Positions 1 to 6,876 of a stretch of DNA of 16,583 nt are shown here, piece by piece. Origin of the DNA: Ottowia sp. (GTDB lineage Bacteria; Pseudomonadota; Gammaproteobacteria; Burkholderiales; Burkholderiaceae_C); NCBI GenBank assembly GCA_023228705.1, contig JALOAS010000070.1:1-16583 (forward strand), given 5' to 3'. The position numbers and the translations under genes are program-made. Below the pieces are notes generated by a model. That model saw only the letters and a list, made by a program, of their open reading frames with translations. It did not search any database and was not told where the DNA came from. Position 1 is the stretch's first letter. Each line of letters begins with the position of its first letter.

Positions 1-115
1 CAACGCTCAACGCTCAACGCTCAACGCTCAACGCTCAACGCTCAACGCTCAACGCTCAACGCTCAACCTCCCCATCAACGCTCAACGCTCAACCTCCCCA
101 TCAACGCTCAACGCC
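1..115. repeat. Left 7-bp/12-bp tandem repeat array
   Basis: Nine uninterrupted copies of CAACGCT fill 1-63. They are followed by a 12-bp unit CAACCTCCCCAT (64-75), two 7-mers (76-89), another 12-mer (90-101), one 7-mer (102-108) and a variant CAACGCC (109-115). The array touches the window edge, so its true length is unknown. It runs into the end of the EamA transporter gene and supplies that gene's last codons and stop. Neither 7 nor 12+7 is a multiple of three, so a change in copy number would shift any reading frame through it. The same two units recur at 9706-9894. Confidence 0.97.
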
Positions 116-1027
116 TCCTTCCTGCTTGCGCGAACTCACGGCAATGCCCGCGGCAATCAGGACAAAAGCAAGGGCGTGGTAGGCATGCGGGCGCTCGCCC
201 AGGATCAGGGTGGACAGCACGGCGGCAAAGATCGGCGTCAGGTTGAAGAAGATCCCAGCCAGCGCCGGCCCGGCGCGCGCCACGCCCAGGCCCCAGCAGC
301 GGTAGGCCAGCACGGCCGGGCCCACGGCCACGAACACCAGCGTGGCCGCCAGCGGCCAGCCCCAGACGATGGAGGCACTGCCCAGCGTGAACTCGCCGGC
401 GGCAAACAGCGCGGACCAGCCCACGCCAAAGAAGACCTGCGCCAGCAGCAGCGCGGCCCAGCTCTCGCGCAGCTCGGGCGGGTCGTCCGGCCGGGGCAGC
501 AGCAGCCACGAATACCAGGCCCACAGCAGCGCGGCCAGCAGCATGAGCAGGTCGCCCGGCAGCGGACGCCAGCCGGCCAGCTGATGCCACTGGCCACCGC
601 TCAGCACCACCACGACGCCGGCCATGGACAGCAGCACGCCGGCCAGTTGCGTACGGGTCACCGGGGTGGCAAAAAACAGGCGGCCCACGACCAGCATCCA
701 CAGCGGCATGGTGGTCAGCACCAGCGTCACGTTCAGCGCGGTGGATGTGTGCAGCGCCAGGTACTGCAGCGAGTTGAAGCAGCCTATCCCCAGCAGCCCG
801 AGCAGGGCGTAACGGCGCCAATGCGGCCACAACGGGCTGCCCGGCCGCAGGATCCGTGGCGCCAGCGGCAGCAGCAACAGCAGCGCACCTGCCCAGCGCA
901 GGAAATTCAGCGTGATGGGCGGCACCAGGTCCACCACCATGCGGCCCACCACGGCGTTGCCGGCCCACATCAACGGCGGGATAATCAGCAGAAGCAGTGT
1001 GCTGGCGGACCCGCGTTGGTTTTGCAT
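101..1027 (-). CDS. EamA/DMT-superfamily transporter (RhaT/YdcZ-like permease)
   Basis: A 308-residue, very hydrophobic protein with the two-fold EamA repeat expected of drug/metabolite transporters (about residues 10-143 and 155-298). About ten membrane helices are apparent, and an N-terminal LMWAGNAVVGRM segment resembles the start of EamA domains. Each half has a Pro-containing helix (TTMPLWMLVVGRL; FNLTPIFAAVLS), as is usual in this family. It probably exports a small metabolite across the inner membrane; the substrate cannot be read from the sequence. The ATG lies 8 bp after the stop of the upstream acetyltransferase gene, so the two are probably co-transcribed, though I see no good ribosome-binding site. 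The final residues Gly-Val-Glu-Arg and the TGA are encoded inside the tandem repeat, suggesting the native C-terminus was replaced or trimmed by the array. Confidence 0.88.
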   Translation of the reverse strand: MQNQRGSASTLLLLIIPPLMWAGNAVVGRMVVDLVPPITLNFLRWAGALLLLLPLAPRILRPGSPLWPHWRRYALLGLLGIGCFNSLQYLALHTSTALNVTLVLTTMPLWMLVVGRLFFATPVTRTQLAGVLLSMAGVVVVLSGGQWHQLAGWRPLPGDLLMLLAALLWAWYSWLLLPRPDDPPELRESWAALLLAQVFFGVGWSALFAAGEFTLGSASIVWGWPLAATLVFVAVGPAVLAYRCWGLGVARAGPALAGIFFNLTPIFAAVLSTLILGERPHAYHALAFVLIAAGIAVSSRKQEGGVER

Positions 1028-1035
1028 GCGATCGA

Positions 1036-1536
1036 TCAGCTGCCAGATGGCTTTTTGTGCGGCGCTGGCGTCACGCCAGGCAGCTGCAGCTTGAGGCCAA
1101 CGTGCGTCGCTGCAAAACCCAGTGTTTCATAAAAACGCAGCGCTGCAGGGCGACTCTTGTCCGTCGTCAGCTGCACCAGCTGGCAGCCCCGTAGCCGCGC
1201 TCGCTCCACCGCGTGCAGGATCAGTTGCCGGCCAATGCCCTGGCCGCGCTGCGTCGCGGCGACGCGGACGCCTTCCACCTGCGCGCGCCAGCTGCCGGTG
1301 CGTGTCAGCGACGGGATGAACGTGATCTGGAGCATGCCCGCAAGCATGCCATCGCGCTCGCAGACGATCAACTCGTTGTTGGGATCATCCTGTATGGCCC
1401 GGAATGCGCTTTGGTAGCTGGCATGCAGCGGAATGCCCGGTGCTTCACGTGTCTGGCCCAGTTCGTCGTCGGCCAGCATGTCGACCATGGCGGCAAGATC
1501 GTTCTCGGTGGCGGCACGAAAGAAGAGGGGGTGCAT
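1036..1536 (-). CDS. GNAT family N-acetyltransferase
   Basis: A 166-residue protein with the GNAT fold. The acetyl-CoA pyrophosphate-binding motif A is visible as VRVAATQRGQGIGRQL (about residues 90-105, core QRGQGIG). Motif B is FYETLGFAATHVGL (about 135-148), with the Tyr that often acts as general acid. The N-terminal FRAATENDLAAMVDML is the usual first strand and helix. It should transfer an acetyl group from acetyl-CoA to an amine; the acceptor (small molecule, antibiotic or protein) is not predictable. It lies 54 bp downstream of lspA and 8 bp upstream of the EamA exporter, so it is probably the fourth gene of the ribF operon. Pairing of an acetyltransferase with an exporter fits handling of one small compound, but this is only suggested by adjacency. 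No clear Shine-Dalgarno precedes the ATG. Confidence 0.88.
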   Translation of the reverse strand: MHPLFFRAATENDLAAMVDMLADDELGQTREAPGIPLHASYQSAFRAIQDDPNNELIVCERDGMLAGMLQITFIPSLTRTGSWRAQVEGVRVAATQRGQGIGRQLILHAVERARLRGCQLVQLTTDKSRPAALRFYETLGFAATHVGLKLQLPGVTPAPHKKPSGS

Positions 1537-1571
1537 GGGGGTTTTGCAATGATGCAGCCAGGAGACAAGTC

Positions 1572-1590
1572 CGGCGGGCGGGCTCCGCCG
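1572..1590 (-). other. GC-rich hairpin directly after lspA
   Basis: CGGCGG (1572-1577) and CCGCCG (1585-1590) are perfect inverted arms around a 7-nt loop, starting immediately after the lspA stop codon. No T-run follows on the minus strand, so it is not a canonical intrinsic terminator. It may reduce read-through into the acetyltransferase gene or protect the mRNA 3' end. Confidence 0.4.
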
Positions 1591-2115
1591 TCAGGATCTG
1601 GGCCGCAGGAATTCAAACAGGATGAGCAGGACCGCACCCACCGTGATGGCGGCGTCGGCCACGTTGAAGGCAGGGTAATGACCGCCGTAGAAGACGGGGC
1701 TCAGGAACGCCCAGTGAAAGTCCAGGAAGTCGATCACGTAGCCGTGCACCAGGCGGTCGATGACGTTGCCGATGGCGCCGCCCAGGATGAGGCTCAGCGC
1801 CAGACAGAACCCCTTGTTTTGCGCGTGACGGCGCAGCAGCCAGACAATGACGCCGGACACCACCACGGCCAGCGCCACGAAGAACCAGCGCTGCCAGCCG
1901 TCGTGGCCCGCCAGGAACGAGAACGCAGCGCCCGTGTTGTGCGCGCGCACGATGTTGAAGAACGAGGTCACCACGGTGCTCTCGCCCAGCGCGTAATGGC
2001 GGAGGATGGCGGCCTTGCTGAACTGGTCGAGCAGGATGACCGCGGCCGCCAGCGCCAGCCAGGCGAGCAGCAGCCGGCGCGGGCGGGCGGGTGCCTCCTT
2101 CTCAGGCGGCAACAC
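1591..2115 (-). CDS. lspA: Lipoprotein signal peptidase II
   Basis: The inner-membrane aspartyl peptidase that cleaves signal peptides from diacylglyceryl-modified prolipoproteins. Read from GTG 2115 it has 174 residues and four hydrophobic segments. Family motifs are clear: LLDQFSK (29-34), FFNIVRAHNTGAAFSFL (52-68), GNVIDRLVHGYVIDF (116-130) and PAFNVADAAITVG (148-160). The likely catalytic aspartates are Asp129 and Asp154. The start is uncertain. The open frame extends into ileS, and the first in-frame candidates that give a normal length are adjacent GTG (2115) and TTG (2112), both overlapping the ileS end by 11-14 bp. A strong AAGGAGG lies just after the ileS stop, but no ATG, GTG or TTG follows it at usable distance. 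Position directly after ileS is standard in betaproteobacteria and implies translational coupling. Confidence 0.93.
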   Translation of the reverse strand: MLPPEKEAPARPRRLLLAWLALAAAVILLDQFSKAAILRHYALGESTVVTSFFNIVRAHNTGAAFSFLAGHDGWQRWFFVALAVVVSGVIVWLLRRHAQNKGFCLALSLILGGAIGNVIDRLVHGYVIDFLDFHWAFLSPVFYGGHYPAFNVADAAITVGAVLLILFEFLRPRS

Positions 2116-4939
2116 GGGTTTCGCCGCTGCCGTAGAGGTTGCTGATGCAGCGGCTGCAGATGTCCGGGTGCTCGGGATCGCTGCCCACGTCGGGCGTGTA
2201 GTGCCAGCAGCGGGCGCACTTGGCGTCCGTTGACGGATGAACCCGGATCGCCAGCGCGCTGCCTTCTTCCAGCGCCAGCGCGGACGTGATGAAGACAAAC
2301 TTGAGGTCGGCGCCCAGGCTGGACAGCAGCGCGTGGTCCTCGGGCGCGACCGCGAGCGTCACGTCCGCCTGCAGCGACGAGCCCAGCTGCCCCTGCTCGC
2401 GCAGGTGCTCGATCTCCTTGTTGACCTGCTCGCGGATCTGGCGGATGCGCGCCCAGCGCGAGAGCAGCCCCGTGTCCGGCTCGGGCAGCGGCCAGTATTC
2501 CTCGAAGAAGATGGATTTTTCCGAGCCGCTGAAGACCTGCCACGCTTCTTCCGCCGTGAAGCTGAGAAAGGGAGCCATCCAGCGCAGCATGGCTTGGGTG
2601 AGGTGCCACAGCGCGGTCTGCGCGCTGCGGCGCGCCAGCGAATCGGGCGCCGTGGTGTAGAGGCGGTCCTTCAGCACGTCCAGGTAGAAGCCGCCCAGGT
2701 CCTCGGAGCAGAAGCGCTGCAGCGCGGCCACCACCGGGTGGAATTCATAGACCTCGTAATGCGCAATGACTTCCTGCTGGAACTGCCCGGTGCGCGCCAG
2801 CATCCAGCGGTCTATCTCCAGCATCTGCGCCGGCGGCACCGCGTCTTGTTCCGCGTCGAAGTCGCTGGTGTTGGACAGCAGGAAACGCAGCGTGTTGCGA
2901 ATGCGCCGGTACGTGTCGACAACGCGCGCCATGATCTTGTCGTCGCCGGCGATGTCGCCCGAGTAGTCGCTTGCCGCAACCCAGAGCCGCAGCAGCTCGG
3001 CGCCCCATTTCTTGAACGCCTGCTCCAGGTCGATGCCGTTGCCCAGCGACTTGCTCATCTTGCGCCCGTCGGAGTCGACGGTGAAGCCGTGCGTGAGCAG
3101 GCCGCGGTACGGCGCGCGACCGTACACCGCGCAGGCGATGAGCAAGGATGAGTGGAACCAGCCGCGGTGCTGGTCGTGGCCCTCCAGGTACAGGTCCGCC
3201 TCGGGGCCGCTCTCGTGGTGCTCGTCCGGGTGCGTGCCGCGCAGCACGTGCCAGAACGTGGAGCCGGAGTCGAACCACACCTCCAGGATGTCGTTGCTCT
3301 TGACATAGTGCGCTGCGTCTTCGGCGCCCAGGACGTCGGCTGCGCTCAGGCGGCTCCAGGCCTCGATGCCGCCCTGCTCGACGATGTCGGCCGCCTGGTC
3401 CATGATCTGCAGCGTGCGCGGGTGCAGCTCTTCGGTGTCCTTGTGCAGGAAGAACGGGATCGGCACACCCCAGGCGCGCTGGCGGCTGATGACCCAGTCC
3501 GGCCGGCCGGCAATCATGTCGCGCAGCCGCGCCTGCCCCGACGCCGGGTAAAAGCTGGTCTGCTCGATGGCGCGCAGCGCGGTCGTGCGCAGCGGCTCGG
3601 GCGCCTTGTCGGTGGTGAAAACGCCCTCGCCACCGTCCATGCGGATGAACCACTGCGACGCGGCGCGGTAGATCACCGGCGTCTTGTGGCGCCAGCAGTG
3701 CGGGTAGCTGTGCACCAGCGGCGTGGTGGCGAGCAGCCGGCCTGCGTTGCGCAGCGCGTCGATGATGACGGGCACCGCGTCCCAGATGTTCTGGCCGCCA
3801 AAGAGCGGGAAGTCTGCGGCGTAGCTGCCGCCCGGCTGCACCGGGTTGATGATCTGCTCCAGCGTCATGCCGTGCGCCAGGCAGGAGTTGAAGTCGTCGA
3901 CGCCGTACGCGGGCGAGGAGTGCACCAGGCCGGTGCCGTCGGTGTCGGTCGCGTAGTCGGCCAGGTAGACCGGGGAGAGGCGGCGATAGCCCGCGTCCAC
4001 GTCGTACAGGGGATGCCGGAACGCCAGGCCGTCCAGCTTCCTGCCCATTGCAGTGGCGATGACCTTGCCCTCCAGCCCGTAGCGCGCCAGGCAATCGGCA
4101 ACGCGCGCCGAAGCCAGCAGCAGCAGGCCTTTCTCGGTATCGACCAGGGCATATTCAATATCGGGCCCGAGGTTGAGCGCCTGGTTGGCCGGGATGGTCC
4201 AGGCCGTGGTGGTCCAGATCACCGCATAAGCCGGCTTGTCCAGCTGCGCCAGGCCAAAGGCAGCCGCCAGCTGCGCCGCGTCGTCTGCCTCGAATGCCAC
4301 GTCCAGCGTCCGGCTCTTCTCGTCGCCGTATTCGATCTCGGCCTCGGCCAGCGCCGAGCCGCAGTCAAAGCACCAGTACACGGGCTTGAGCCCACGGTAC
4401 ACGTAGCCGCGCTCGACCACTTTCTTGAACGCGCGGATCTCGCCGGCCTCGTTGGCAAAATCCATGGTGCGGTAGGGATGCTCCCAGTCGCCCAGCACGC
4501 CCAGCCGCTTGAAGCCGGCCATCTGCAGCGCAATCTGCTCGGTGGCGTAGGCGCGTCCCCTGGCCTGCATCTCGGCGCGGCTGAGGTTGCGGCCAAACTG
4601 CTTTTCAATCTGGTTTTCTATGGGCAGGCCATGGCAGTCCCAGCCCGGCACGTAGCGCGCGTCCATGCCCTTGAGGCTGCGCGTCTTGACGATCATGTCC
4701 TTGAGGATCTTGTTGAGCGCATGCCCGGCGTGCAGCGCGCCGTTGGCGTACGGCGGGCCGTCGTGCAGGATGAACTTCTCGCGGCCGGCGCGCGCGGTGC
4801 GCAGCTGCTCCCAGAGCCGGGTCTCTTCCCATTGCCGGATCCAGCCCGGCTCGCGCCTGGGCAGGTTGCCGCGCATGGGGAAGGGCGTGCTGGACAGGTT
4901 GAGCGTGTCGCTGTAGTTGACTTTGGTTTCGGTGTTCAT
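2102..4939 (-). CDS. ileS: Isoleucyl-tRNA synthetase
   Basis: A 945-residue class I aminoacyl-tRNA synthetase that charges tRNA-Ile and hydrolyses mischarged Val-tRNA in its CP1 editing domain. Visible signatures are PYANGALHAGH (HIGH motif, residues 63-73), VPGWDCHGLPIE (97-108), the editing segment WTTTAWTIPANQAL (242-255), WFDSGS (555-560), LEGHDQHRGWF (585-595) and KMSKS (627-631). The C-terminal zinc finger has Cys908, Cys911, Cys928 and Cys931. The length is normal for the bacterial type with a C-terminal zinc finger. The frame is open further upstream to an ATG at 5092 inside ribF, but family alignment favours the ATG at 4939, where MNTETKVNYSDTLNL begins. No strong Shine-Dalgarno is visible there. 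It lies 103 bp after ribF and overlaps lspA, forming the core of the operon. Confidence 0.98.
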   Translation of the reverse strand: MNTETKVNYSDTLNLSSTPFPMRGNLPRREPGWIRQWEETRLWEQLRTARAGREKFILHDGPPYANGALHAGHALNKILKDMIVKTRSLKGMDARYVPGWDCHGLPIENQIEKQFGRNLSRAEMQARGRAYATEQIALQMAGFKRLGVLGDWEHPYRTMDFANEAGEIRAFKKVVERGYVYRGLKPVYWCFDCGSALAEAEIEYGDEKSRTLDVAFEADDAAQLAAAFGLAQLDKPAYAVIWTTTAWTIPANQALNLGPDIEYALVDTEKGLLLLASARVADCLARYGLEGKVIATAMGRKLDGLAFRHPLYDVDAGYRRLSPVYLADYATDTDGTGLVHSSPAYGVDDFNSCLAHGMTLEQIINPVQPGGSYAADFPLFGGQNIWDAVPVIIDALRNAGRLLATTPLVHSYPHCWRHKTPVIYRAASQWFIRMDGGEGVFTTDKAPEPLRTTALRAIEQTSFYPASGQARLRDMIAGRPDWVISRQRAWGVPIPFFLHKDTEELHPRTLQIMDQAADIVEQGGIEAWSRLSAADVLGAEDAAHYVKSNDILEVWFDSGSTFWHVLRGTHPDEHHESGPEADLYLEGHDQHRGWFHSSLLIACAVYGRAPYRGLLTHGFTVDSDGRKMSKSLGNGIDLEQAFKKWGAELLRLWVAASDYSGDIAGDDKIMARVVDTYRRIRNTLRFLLSNTSDFDAEQDAVPPAQMLEIDRWMLARTGQFQQEVIAHYEVYEFHPVVAALQRFCSEDLGGFYLDVLKDRLYTTAPDSLARRSAQTALWHLTQAMLRWMAPFLSFTAEEAWQVFSGSEKSIFFEEYWPLPEPDTGLLSRWARIRQIREQVNKEIEHLREQGQLGSSLQADVTLAVAPEDHALLSSLGADLKFVFITSALALEEGSALAIRVHPSTDAKCARCWHYTPDVGSDPEHPDICSRCISNLYGSGETRVAA

Positions 4940-5017
4940 TGCAAAAAAGGACGACGAATCGGGCAACGTGGCGCCCTGGGCCCGGTAGCAGGGGCGTGGG
5001 AGGGAAGCGGGGCGTGT

Positions 5018-5036
5018 GGCAGGCCGCTGGCCTGCC
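5018..5036 (-). other. Perfect hairpin in the ribF-ileS spacer
   Basis: GGCAGGCC (5018-5025) and GGCCTGCC (5029-5036) form an 8-bp perfect stem with a 3-nt loop, 7 bp after the ribF stop and about 80 bp before the ileS start. No U-tract follows on the minus strand. It could be a processing or attenuation structure between the two operon genes, but its function is not shown by the sequence. Confidence 0.5.
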
Positions 5037-5042
5037 GCCCCT

Positions 5043-6068
5043 TCAAATTCGCTGCGCCGCGGGCAGGCCCAGCCAGCGGCGCGCCTCGGCAATGTCGCGG
5101 GCGATGCCTTCGGTCAGCGCCGCCAGGCTGTGGTAGCGCAGTTCGTCGTGCAGTTTGTGCAGCAGTTCCACGCGGATGATTTTACCGTAGCCACCCTCCG
5201 GCCCAAGAGAGCTGGGCCAGTACAGGCAATGCGTTTCCAGCAGGATGCGGCCGGCGTTGACGTCGTTGGAATCCAGCGACGGCCGCACGCCCAGGTTGGC
5301 GACGCCGGGCAGCGGCTGGTCGGACAGGCCGTGCACGCGCACGACAAAGATGCCGCTGGCCGCCGGTTTCCACGCGTGCCGGCGGTTTGAGAGCAGCAGG
5401 TTCAGGGTACGGAAGCCATCGCCGCTGCCGGTGCTGCTGGCTGCGAGCTCGCGGCCCAGCCTGCGGCCATGGATGACGTGGCCGCTGATGGTCCAGGGCC
5501 GGCCCAGCAGTGCCGCCGCCTCGTCCATGCGACCGGCTGCCAGTGCCTGGCGCACCGCCGAGCTGGAGACGCGCTCGCCGCCCACTTCGTACGAGGGCAG
5601 GTCGGCTACCGCAAAGCCGTGCCGCTGCCCCGCCTCGCGAAGCATGGCGTAGTCGCCGGCACGCCTGGCGCCAAAGCGGAAGTCGTCGCCCACCAGCACG
5701 TACTGCACCTGCAGCCCGCGCACGAGCACGTCGCTGATGAAGCGCTCGGGCGGCTGGCTGGCCAGCCTGGCGTTGAACGGCAGGATCACGGTCTGGTCCA
5801 TGCCGCAGCTGGCCAGCGCCGCCAGTTTGTCGCGCAGCGTGCTGATGCGCGCGGGTGCCAGGTCCGGCTGCTGGCGCACCGCGGCAAAGTAGTCGCGCGG
5901 GTGCGGTTCAAAGGTCATGACGCAGCTCTTGACGCCGCGCGCAGCAGCGGCTTGCGCAAGCTGCCGCAGCATGGCCTGGTGGCCGCGGTGCACGCCGTCA
6001 AAGTTGCCTATCGTCAGCGCACAACCACCGCCCAGGTCCCGATGGTGGAGTCCGCGAAATATTTTCAT
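5043..6068 (-). CDS. ribF: Bifunctional riboflavin kinase / FAD synthetase
   Basis: Phosphorylates riboflavin to FMN and adenylates FMN to FAD in the cytoplasm. The 341-residue protein has an N-terminal FAD synthetase domain with the nucleotidyltransferase signature LTIGNFDGVHRGH (18-30), followed by FEPHPRDYF (53-61), VGDDFRFGARRAGD (126-139) and SSSAVRQAL (168-176). The C-terminal flavokinase domain (about 185-335) starts with GHVIHGRRLGREL and includes GIFVVRVHGL, GVANLGVRPS and LLETH (putative catalytic Glu279). The usual GR.LG-[FW]-PT-x-N loop is altered: a short Ala-Ser-Ser-Thr-Gly-Ser-Gly-Asp run separates LGREL from GFRTLNL. The open frame extends upstream to 6383, but the ATG at 6068 fits the family start. 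It is the first gene of the operon with ileS and lspA, and is divergent from the HNH gene. Confidence 0.96.
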   Translation of the reverse strand: MKIFRGLHHRDLGGGCALTIGNFDGVHRGHQAMLRQLAQAAAARGVKSCVMTFEPHPRDYFAAVRQQPDLAPARISTLRDKLAALASCGMDQTVILPFNARLASQPPERFISDVLVRGLQVQYVLVGDDFRFGARRAGDYAMLREAGQRHGFAVADLPSYEVGGERVSSSAVRQALAAGRMDEAAALLGRPWTISGHVIHGRRLGRELAASSTGSGDGFRTLNLLLSNRRHAWKPAASGIFVVRVHGLSDQPLPGVANLGVRPSLDSNDVNAGRILLETHCLYWPSSLGPEGGYGKIIRVELLHKLHDELRYHSLAALTEGIARDIAEARRWLGLPAAQRI

Positions 6069-6223
6069 GCTTGCCGGGTCCGGGCGCCGCGCGCCATGCC
6101 AGCCGCCGCGCACCGTATTGGATTCGGTGATATAAGGCAACAGAGTATATGGCGGCTGGCAGTGGCCTGCGAGTCGGCCTGCCTGCTGTGGATGTCTGGC
6201 GCAGGACAGAGCGGAGAGTAGTT
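6069..6223. promoter_or_regulatory. Divergent ribF / HNH promoter region
   Basis: This 155-bp space between divergently transcribed genes contains the only clearly AT-rich patch nearby (about 6116-6151), including TATAAGG and GTATATGG on the plus strand. Reading the minus strand gives TATACT (6149-6144) as a possible -10 for the ribF operon. On the plus strand TATATG (6146-6151) sits 17 bp after TTCGGT (6123-6128). None of the -35 candidates is convincing. That promoters for both directions lie here is inferred from gene layout. Confidence 0.45.
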
Positions 6224-6781
6224 GTGAAGGTGTTGAGGCTGTCGGACCAGGGGTTGCCACAGTCGTGGATATCGCTGGAGGATGCCGTGCTTCATTACGC
6301 GACCGATGACGTGCGCTGGGAGGCGGGGAGCCGGATTGCCGTCTTTCGCGGGGGCCACAACGCAATGACCGGATTGCAGTCAAGAGTCGCGGTCAACAGC
6401 ATCATCGGCACGCGCGGGGCATCGCACGTCAATCCGTTTGACGCCGTTCCGGGGCTCACCAACGACAAGCTCTTTGCGCGTGACCGCAACACCTGTGCGT
6501 ACTGCGGTGACCAGCTGGATGTCACCCGCCTGACGCGCGAGCACATCGTCCCGCAGGCGCAAAACGGCCCCAACGACTGGATGAACGTGGTCACCGCCTG
6601 CCGCGGCTGCAACCACCGCAAGGCAGACCGCACGCCCGAGCAGGCGCACATGACGCTGCTGTACGCGCCCTACGTGCCCAGCCTGTGGGAGGATTTCATC
6701 CTGCGCAACCGGCGCATCCTGGCCGACCAGATGGAATTCCTCTCCGCCCGGCTGCCGCGCAGCTCGCGGCTGCACGGCTGA
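6224..6781 (+). CDS. HNH endonuclease family protein
   Basis: A 185-residue protein read from GTG 6224, which has GGAGAG (6213-6218) five bases upstream. The frame is open to an ATG at 6149, but that start lacks a ribosome-binding site, and homologues I recall begin at the V-K-V-L-R-L segment. The C-terminal half is a zinc-stabilised HNH domain: Cys91-x2-Cys94 (CAYC), the core Glu106-His107 in TREHIVP, Asn121, then Cys126-x2-Cys129 and Asn130-His131 in CRGCNHRK. The N-terminal half has FRGGHNAMTG and NSIIGTRG segments of unknown role. A YAPYVPSLWEDFILRNRRIL stretch follows the domain. It is a metal-dependent nuclease by family; the cellular target is unknown. Nothing nearby suggests a restriction, homing or phage context, so it reads as a resident chromosomal gene. 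Confidence 0.85.
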   Translation: MKVLRLSDQGLPQSWISLEDAVLHYATDDVRWEAGSRIAVFRGGHNAMTGLQSRVAVNSIIGTRGASHVNPFDAVPGLTNDKLFARDRNTCAYCGDQLDVTRLTREHIVPQAQNGPNDWMNVVTACRGCNHRKADRTPEQAHMTLLYAPYVPSLWEDFILRNRRILADQMEFLSARLPRSSRLHG

Positions 6782-6863
6782 GTGCGAGGCTGCCGCTGCT
6801 GCCGCGACGCCGCACCGCGATCCGGCGCGGATGGCAGGACCAGGGCAGAGACAGCCATATGCG

Positions 6864-6870
6864 TTAAATT
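6864..6870 (+). promoter_or_regulatory. Candidate -10 element close to glpK start
   Basis: TTAAATT ends 6 bases before the glpK ATG and there is no purine-rich Shine-Dalgarno between them. A transcript started from this element would begin at or near the A of the ATG. No -35 match is seen 16-18 bp upstream, so the assignment is tentative. Confidence 0.35.
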
Positions 6871-6876
6871 GCCGGC

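Noticed and set aside
1213..2145. A 310-codon plus-strand frame opposite lspA and the acetyltransferase gene
   Set aside because: Antisense shadow of two genes with clear family motifs; its product is rich in Gln, Arg and His, as expected for such shadows.
3152..5179. A 675-codon open frame on the plus strand opposite ileS
   Set aside because: It is antisense to an unmistakable ileS and arises from GC-rich third positions; its translation is compositionally biased and has no domain I recognise.
6224..6781. HNH gene as part of a restriction, homing or phage module
   Set aside because: There is no methyltransferase partner, terminase, intron or other mobile gene around it, and its composition matches its neighbours.
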